From the NCBI GenBank assembly GCA_937974825.1, contig CALJVD010000061.1, forward strand, positions 1-7,694: 7,694 nucleotides of DNA, in the 5' to 3' direction. Of the stretch, positions 6,043 through 7,694 are shown piece by piece; positions within the stretch are counted from its first letter, which is position 1; each line of letters opens with the position of its first letter. This DNA comes from an uncultured Oceanospirillaceae bacterium (GTDB taxonomy: Bacteria > Pseudomonadota > Gammaproteobacteria > Pseudomonadales > Oceanobacteraceae). The translations under genes and the position numbers were made by a program. The notes below the pieces were generated by a model, which was given only the letters and a program-made list of their open reading frames with translations, made no database searches and was not told the origin of the DNA.

Positions 6043-6912
6043 ATGGCACAAACTCTTGAGTATCTAACTAGGCAAAGCGACACCCTAACCAGCATTAGGG
6101 GCATAGTGCATACCATGAAAACCTTGGCGGCTATTAACGCTAACCCTTACGAGCAAGCTGCCCAAGCCATAGACGAGTACCATCAAACCGTAAAACAAGG
6201 CTTGGCCGCTTTTGTGCGAGCTCAAGGTGGACTCAGGCCACAGACCAGCCAAGCACAAACGCAGTTGCTGGTGGTGTTTGGTTCTGACCATGGCTTGTGC
6301 GGCAATTACAACGAACAACTGGCAAAGCGCGTTAAAATCTACACAGAACTTAAGCCTAAGCTTAAAATGCGTATTGTTTGTGTCGGGGCGAGAATGGCCA
6401 GTGCCTTACAAAGCGAAGGCTTTGCCATAGAAAACTACTTACTGCCACCGGCCAATGCCGACGGTGTCAGCCGCTTAGCCAGTGATTTAGTCAAATGTAT
6501 TGAGCGTTATAGTGAAGGGCAAGACTTAGCCGATATCAGTGTGCAACTGGCCTTCACTGAACCGGCAGAGCACGCAACTAACCAGTGCATCATTAGCGCG
6601 TTATTGCCTTTACAGCCAGAGCTGCTTACCCCTGTACAACACTGGCCATCGAGAGCGCTGCCTACCTTTAATATGGAAGCCAATAAACTACTGGCTGCTC
6701 TGCTGCGCAATCACTTATTTGCCAGCCTTTACTACGCCTCGGCCATGGCCATGGTCACCGAAAACGCCGCCCGCTTGTCTTTAATGCAACAAGCCGAGCA
6801 AGCCGTTGATGAGCGTTTGCTTGAAGTAAAGCAAGATATCTCCCAAGTACGCCAAGATGAAATTACCCATGAGCTTATGGATATAGTTATTGGGCATTTT
6901 ATTAAAAAGTAG
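6043..6912 (+). CDS. atpG: N-ATPase subunit gamma (rotor shaft)
   Basis: Gamma subunit, the central shaft that turns inside the head and couples it to the c-ring. It has 289 residues, normal for the family. The N-terminal helix (about 1-58, TSIRGIVHTMKTLAAINANPYEQA) and the C-terminal helix (about 225-289, ENAARLSLMQQAEQAVDERL then RQDEITHELMDIVIGHF) form the coiled-coil shaft; the latter matches the highly conserved ENAAR...R..ITxEL..I signature. The middle is an alpha/beta fold starting LLVVFGSDHGLCGNYN (75-90), the equivalent of the F-type GLCGGLN motif. It is the last gene of the operon. It begins 20 nt after atpA with only a weak purine stretch (AAAAG at about 6029-6032) as ribosome-binding site, unlike its neighbours. 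TAG stop. Confidence 0.94.
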   Translation: MAQTLEYLTRQSDTLTSIRGIVHTMKTLAAINANPYEQAAQAIDEYHQTVKQGLAAFVRAQGGLRPQTSQAQTQLLVVFGSDHGLCGNYNEQLAKRVKIYTELKPKLKMRIVCVGARMASALQSEGFAIENYLLPPANADGVSRLASDLVKCIERYSEGQDLADISVQLAFTEPAEHATNQCIISALLPLQPELLTPVQHWPSRALPTFNMEANKLLAALLRNHLFASLYYASAMAMVTENAARLSLMQQAEQAVDERLLEVKQDISQVRQDEITHELMDIVIGHFIKK

Positions 6913-6992
6913 ACCTGTTTTATTGATTCTTCTCAGTCATCTCCCTCTTTTTCGTGCGTCCATCATGTGTCAATAAAGTTGACAGGTTTTTT
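6913..6992 (+). terminator. bulged inverted repeat with T-run after atpG, probable operon terminator
   Basis: Directly after the atpG stop, ACCTGT at 6913-6918 followed by TTTATTGA at 6919-6926 is complementary to TCAATAAA at 6970-6977 and ACAGGT at 6982-6987. This makes 14 base pairs with a 4-nt bulge (GTTG, 6978-6981) on the 3' arm. A run of six T (6987-6992) starts at the end of the 3' arm. The 43-nt loop is pyrimidine-rich. An alternative short hairpin, TGTCAA at 6968-6973 with TTGACA at 6979-6984, would compete with the long stem and also precedes the T-run. An intrinsic terminator is the simplest reading, though neither stem is GC-rich. The C/T-rich loop could also suit Rho. Confidence 0.5.
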
Positions 6993-7031
6993 AATGACAA
7001 TGCCATGAAGATACAGCCCAGTGCGTAGCTG

Positions 7032-7040
7032 TGCTTTAAT
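7032..7040 (+). promoter_or_regulatory. candidate extended -10 promoter of the RmuC-like gene
   Basis: TGCTTTAAT at 7032-7040 reads as TGn plus TTTAAT, five of six to the -10 consensus. Transcription would begin near 7047, about 26 nt before the ATG. No good -35 lies 16-18 bp upstream. The perfect -35 hexamer TTGACA at 6979-6984 is too far away and has no -10 at proper spacing. Confidence 0.35.
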
Positions 7041-7066
7041 AGACTAAAGTTTTTAGTTAATAAAAG
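7034..7066 (+). repeat. imperfect inverted repeat overlapping the rmuC ribosome-binding site
   Basis: ACTAAA (7043-7048) and TTTAGT (7052-7057) form a 6-bp stem with a 3-nt loop. With two mismatches and one G-T pair the pairing can extend outwards to CTTT at 7034-7037 and AAAG at 7063-7066, which is part of the Shine-Dalgarno AAAGG. It is AT-rich and may be a weak hairpin or an operator around the start of transcription. No function is established. Confidence 0.35.
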
Positions 7067-7072
7067 GTGTGT

Positions 7073-7694
7073 ATGTCAGCTATTCAATGGACTCCAGAAT
7101 TACTTGCCGCAGCTTCTGCAATTACTGCTTTACTGGTTGGCTCGCTTACTACGGCGTTATTTAAAAATCGTAAGCAAGTGCAGTTAGAAACTCAGTTAGA
7201 GTTGGTCACTAATTCTAATGAAGAGTTATTTAAAGCGAAAACAGAGCTGGAAGAAAGTACCTACCAATATCAGTTAGCCAATAGCAAATTAACCCAAAAA
7301 ATTGAGTACTTAAGCACCAGCAGTAAGCTTGCTGAAGAGCGTTTACGTGCTGAAAATATGGAGTATAAGCAAAAGTTAAATGAGCTAAATGAGCGCTTAG
7401 AGCAGAGTCGTGAGCGTTACAGTCAGGCAGAAATCGCCTTAAAAGCCAGTGTTACAAACGCTGCTTCTTTAGAGCAACGTCAGCAAGAACTGCGTGAAAG
7501 TGTGCAGCAATTACAAGAAAAATTAGAAACCGAGCGTACGGAAGCCAAACTGGTAAGTGCAGAATTAACTGAACTGAAAACAACTCTTGAACAAAAAGAA
7601 CAACATTATAAAGAGCAAATGACTCAGCTGAGTGAAACTAAGCAAAGCCTTGGCAAAGAGTTTGAGAATCTGGCTAATAAGATATTTGAAGAAA
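7073..7694 (+). CDS. rmuC: RmuC-like DNA recombination protein, 5' part
   Basis: Partial gene, cut by the window end after 207 complete codons. It starts at ATG 7073 with AAAGG five bases upstream. An N-terminal membrane anchor (about residues 9-27, LLAAASAITALLVGSLTTAL) is followed by basic KNRK and then a very long coiled coil (about 32-195) rich in Gln, Glu, Leu and Lys. The last visible residues, GKEFENLANKIFEE, match the conserved segment with which the RmuC catalytic domain begins (FENLANRIFE in E. coli). RmuC proteins limit DNA inversion and rearrangement and are predicted nucleases of the PD-(D/E)XK type; that domain lies outside the window. It is in the same direction as the ATPase operon but separated by 160 nt with a probable terminator and its own promoter, so it is likely an independent unit. 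Confidence 0.85.
   Translation, partial: MSAIQWTPELLAAASAITALLVGSLTTALFKNRKQVQLETQLELVTNSNEELFKAKTELEESTYQYQLANSKLTQKIEYLSTSSKLAEERLRAENMEYKQKLNELNERLEQSRERYSQAEIALKASVTNAASLEQRQQELRESVQQLQEKLETERTEAKLVSAELTELKTTLEQKEQHYKEQMTQLSETKQSLGKEFENLANKIFEE

Noticed and set aside
6979..6984. Perfect TTGACA as a -35 box for the RmuC-like gene
   Set aside because: No acceptable -10 lies 16-18 bp downstream (the best is TGCCAT); the hexamer is explained as an arm of the hairpin.
6913..6992. Integron attC site
   Set aside because: The size and bulged stem are reminiscent, but the required RYYYAAC and GTTRRRY core sites are not found, and there is no integrase or cassette array.
1..7694. CRISPR array, tRNA, rRNA, insertion sequence
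   Set aside because: No regularly spaced repeats, cloverleaf sequence, rRNA motif or transposase-like frame was seen on either strand.

Overview
The window holds one complete nine-gene operon, all on the + strand, for an N-type rotary ATPase (N-ATPase). This is the laterally spread third family beside F- and A/V-type enzymes, known for the gene order atpDCQRBEFAG. That order is reproduced exactly: beta (atpD), epsilon (atpC), the membrane proteins AtpQ and AtpR, a (atpB), c (atpE), b (atpF), alpha (atpA) and gamma (atpG). No separate delta gene (atpH) is present. Instead the b subunit is about 255 residues long and ends in a delta-like domain. Most junctions overlap or are nearly contiguous (ATGA, TAATG, 1-3 nt gaps), so the genes look co-transcribed and translationally coupled.

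Layout: 1-287 carries a small DUF2835-family gene. 288-361 is a short promoter region with an extended -10 close to atpD. 362-6912 is the ATPase operon. 6913-7072 is intergenic, with a bulged long inverted repeat ending in a T-run (probable terminator region) and then a candidate promoter. From 7073 to the window end is the 5' part of a gene resembling rmuC.

How the genes work together: AtpD and AtpA form the catalytic hexamer, AtpG and AtpC the central stalk, and AtpF (b with a delta-like end) the peripheral stalk. AtpB and the AtpE ring move ions. AtpQ and AtpR are small membrane proteins specific to N-type operons and are thought to help assemble or stabilise the rotor. The c subunit has a Glu in each helix (E30 and E63) plus the Ser/Tyr of a Na+-type site. 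That suggests Na+ coupling but does not prove it, because a characterised N-ATPase ring from Burkholderia pseudomallei was reported to be H+-specific with 17 c subunits. N-ATPases usually accompany a normal F-type ATP synthase and are thought to act as ATP-driven ion pumps; whether this genome has one cannot be seen here.

The host is probably a gammaproteobacterium, plausibly marine or saline. DUF2835 and an RmuC with this N-terminus are typical of that class, base composition is moderate, and N-ATPases are frequent in marine bacteria. The exact genus cannot be given. The system itself is a described one. The least explained parts are non-coding: a duplicated ribosome-binding module with a coupled 18-codon mini-ORF before atpQ, and the bulged inverted repeat after atpG.
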